This document shows positions 14,301 through 14,500 of a stretch of DNA of 14,500 nt, piece by piece (position 1 is the first letter of the stretch; each line of letters starts with the position of its first letter). A program made the translations under genes and the position numbers. The notes below the pieces were generated by a model. The model ran no database searches. It was not told the DNA's origin and saw nothing but the letters and a program-made list of their open reading frames with translations. The DNA is taken from the NCBI GenBank assembly GCA_964555675.1, contig CAZKTU010000170.1:1-14500 (forward strand). The letters are read 5' to 3'. Source of the DNA: CAIWXH01 sp964555675. Its GTDB lineage: Bacteria > Chloroflexota > Chloroflexia > Chloroflexales > Chloroflexaceae.

Positions 14301-14500
14301 ACGGGCGGCACCCCGCCCCCGCCGCCACTGGGCGGGGGCTCATCCTCGGGGGCCTCGGCGAGGTCGGGGCGGTTGGTGCGCACGAAGCCGATCACGTGGC
14401 GCAGGGTCGGGTAGTCGCGCAGCTTCAGGTCCTCCACCCGCGGGATGTCGAAGGCCTCGCGCACCGCCGCGAAGGTCTCGGCCTGCTTGACCGTGTCCAC
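11345..14500 (-). CDS. PfaA-like multidomain synthase, C-terminal part (ACP-ACP-KR-DH)
   Basis: At least 1051 residues; the start lies beyond 14500 and the first visible codon is an internal Val. Domains in window numbering: end of one ACP (1-45), a second ACP (about 90-172), linker, a structural ketoreductase half (about 225-430), a catalytic ketoreductase (about 450-700) with VVTGAAGGI, SSVAGRFGNSGQTDYSAAND (Ser about 634, Tyr about 648), and a double hot-dog dehydratase (about 780-1045) with DHKIEGTPVLPGV (HxxxGxxxxP), FHGPAY and DPRLLELCFQ. This order matches the C-terminal half of PfaA of PUFA-type synthases, where KS and AT precede the ACPs. It should extend, reduce and dehydrate acyl chains tethered to ACP. 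Odd points: both ACPs read LGVDTVKQ-type sequence with Thr in place of the pantetheinylated Ser, and the second DH half has Glu where Asp is usual. The product is unknown. Confidence 0.88.
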   Translation of the reverse strand: MDTVKQAETFAAVREAFDIPRVEDLKLRDYPTLRHVIGFVRTNRPDLAEAPEDEPPPSGGGGGVPPVGAPPVPVLTAAGAQTTLNGVGPATSSDPVAARVLGIVAEKTGYPSEMLELDLDLEADLGVDTVKQAETFAAVREAFDIPRVEDLKLRDYPTLRHVIGFVHTNRPDLAAAPVAAPAEVSATSDGAVATQRAEPLGGAESPLPQTAVTADVGASNRAPRRVAVPIVRPPLELCKSTGVNLEGGRVVVMFDRGGVGRALVSRLEKRGASVLAIETPPAEGEIEAVVKGFLADGPVVGLYWLAALDAEPELEELDLEQWRELNRVRVKNLFLAAHTLVAAQPEEPPFLVVATRLGGQHGYGDAGASSPLGGAVTGFAKAYKRERPAILVKAVDFEASRKSAEPADLLVAETLLDPGVVEVGYSDGLRLSVGLEERPARNDQPGLNLSPDTVYVVTGAAGGITSAIVADLAGAGHGGSFYLLDLTPEPDPADRRIALFRQGREALKAALIAEAQAAGEKVTPVQIDRAIMGVERAEAALRAVETVQRAGGTAFYRSLDLRDGAAMTAVVDEIRARFGRIDVLLHAGGIEISRALSEKSLDEFSRVFDIKADGFFSLLRAAKGMPIGATVAFSSVAGRFGNSGQTDYSAANDLLCKLSSSMRRWRPETRAITIDWTAWGGIGMATRGSIPRIMEMAGIDMLPPEVGIPTIRRELTAGNLRDEIVVGLRLGILTQEFDEHGGIDPEKVAAVLAARERPFLMVGAVRSAGLYGGIVAETALDPTQQPFLYDHKIEGTPVLPGVMGTEGFAELAGLLAPGFRVARIEHERLDSPVKFHRSQPRTLTIKAVLRPLADGDLLARTELRSVFQPAVAPGHTPPPAQETVHFRADVRLTRGEVTPATAERPETGDNARVIDRAEIYKVYFHGPAYQVLEKVVLADDVAIGMLAADLPPDSAPVQAEHLVDPRLLELCFQTAGVWEIVHSEQMALPSSLENLEVYRHFDEANGAQLYAVVSAVDGGESFDARVVDDAGNVYLDLSGYRTAKLPGSAKL
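13979..14500 (-). repeat. Tandem, near-identical ACP coding repeats
   Basis: Positions 13979-14122 and 14357-14500 match at 137 of 144 positions, with a spacing of 378 bp (126 codons). The repeat covers the ACP from the DTVKQ motif to TNRPDLA; the protein copies are identical except for one Arg/His and the linker edge. The linker between them is unlike. The array is cut by the window edge, so more copies may follow. Confidence 0.85.

Overview
The window is very GC-rich and densely coded, with tight operons. I saw no RNA genes, insertion sequences or CRISPR arrays. The gene families and the divergent biotin carboxylase suggest a Chloroflexota bacterium (Roseiflexus/Chloroflexus-like). That assignment is inference from recall and was not tested.

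Left part (1-2843): the 3' end of argC (arginine biosynthesis, + strand) converges on an integral-membrane O-acyltransferase with a C-terminal SGNH esterase domain (OatA-like, - strand). The 212-bp gap between them carries an inverted pair of ACGAAG-type repeats. The acyltransferase has a clear extended -10 promoter with a very short leader.

Middle (2844-6899, + strand): a five-gene operon for a membrane-bound, biotin-dependent, Na+-pumping acyl-CoA decarboxylase of the methylmalonyl-CoA decarboxylase/oxaloacetate decarboxylase family. The order is carboxyltransferase (alpha), OadG-like small membrane subunit, biotin carrier, and OadB/MmdB membrane decarboxylase (beta), followed by a two-CBS-domain protein. 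It ends at a perfect 15-bp hairpin that it shares with the operon coming from the right.

Right part (6950-14500, - strand, transcribed leftward from beyond the window): a PfaA-like multidomain synthase (at least two ACPs, then ketoreductase, then dehydratase; 5' end outside the window), an Sfp-type phosphopantetheinyl transferase, and a three-subunit acyl-CoA carboxylase (carboxyltransferase, biotin carboxylase, biotin carrier). The inferred logic is a self-contained lipid or polyketide module: the transferase activates the ACPs and the carboxylase supplies malonyl-CoA or methylmalonyl-CoA.

The most notable points are: both visible ACPs have Thr where the phosphopantetheine-bearing Ser is expected; the biotin carboxylase departs from the canonical active site at several positions; a heptamer repeat family occurs both at the synthase/transferase junction and inside the transferase reading frame; and a malonyl/methylmalonyl-CoA-making operon converges on an operon predicted to consume such a substrate.
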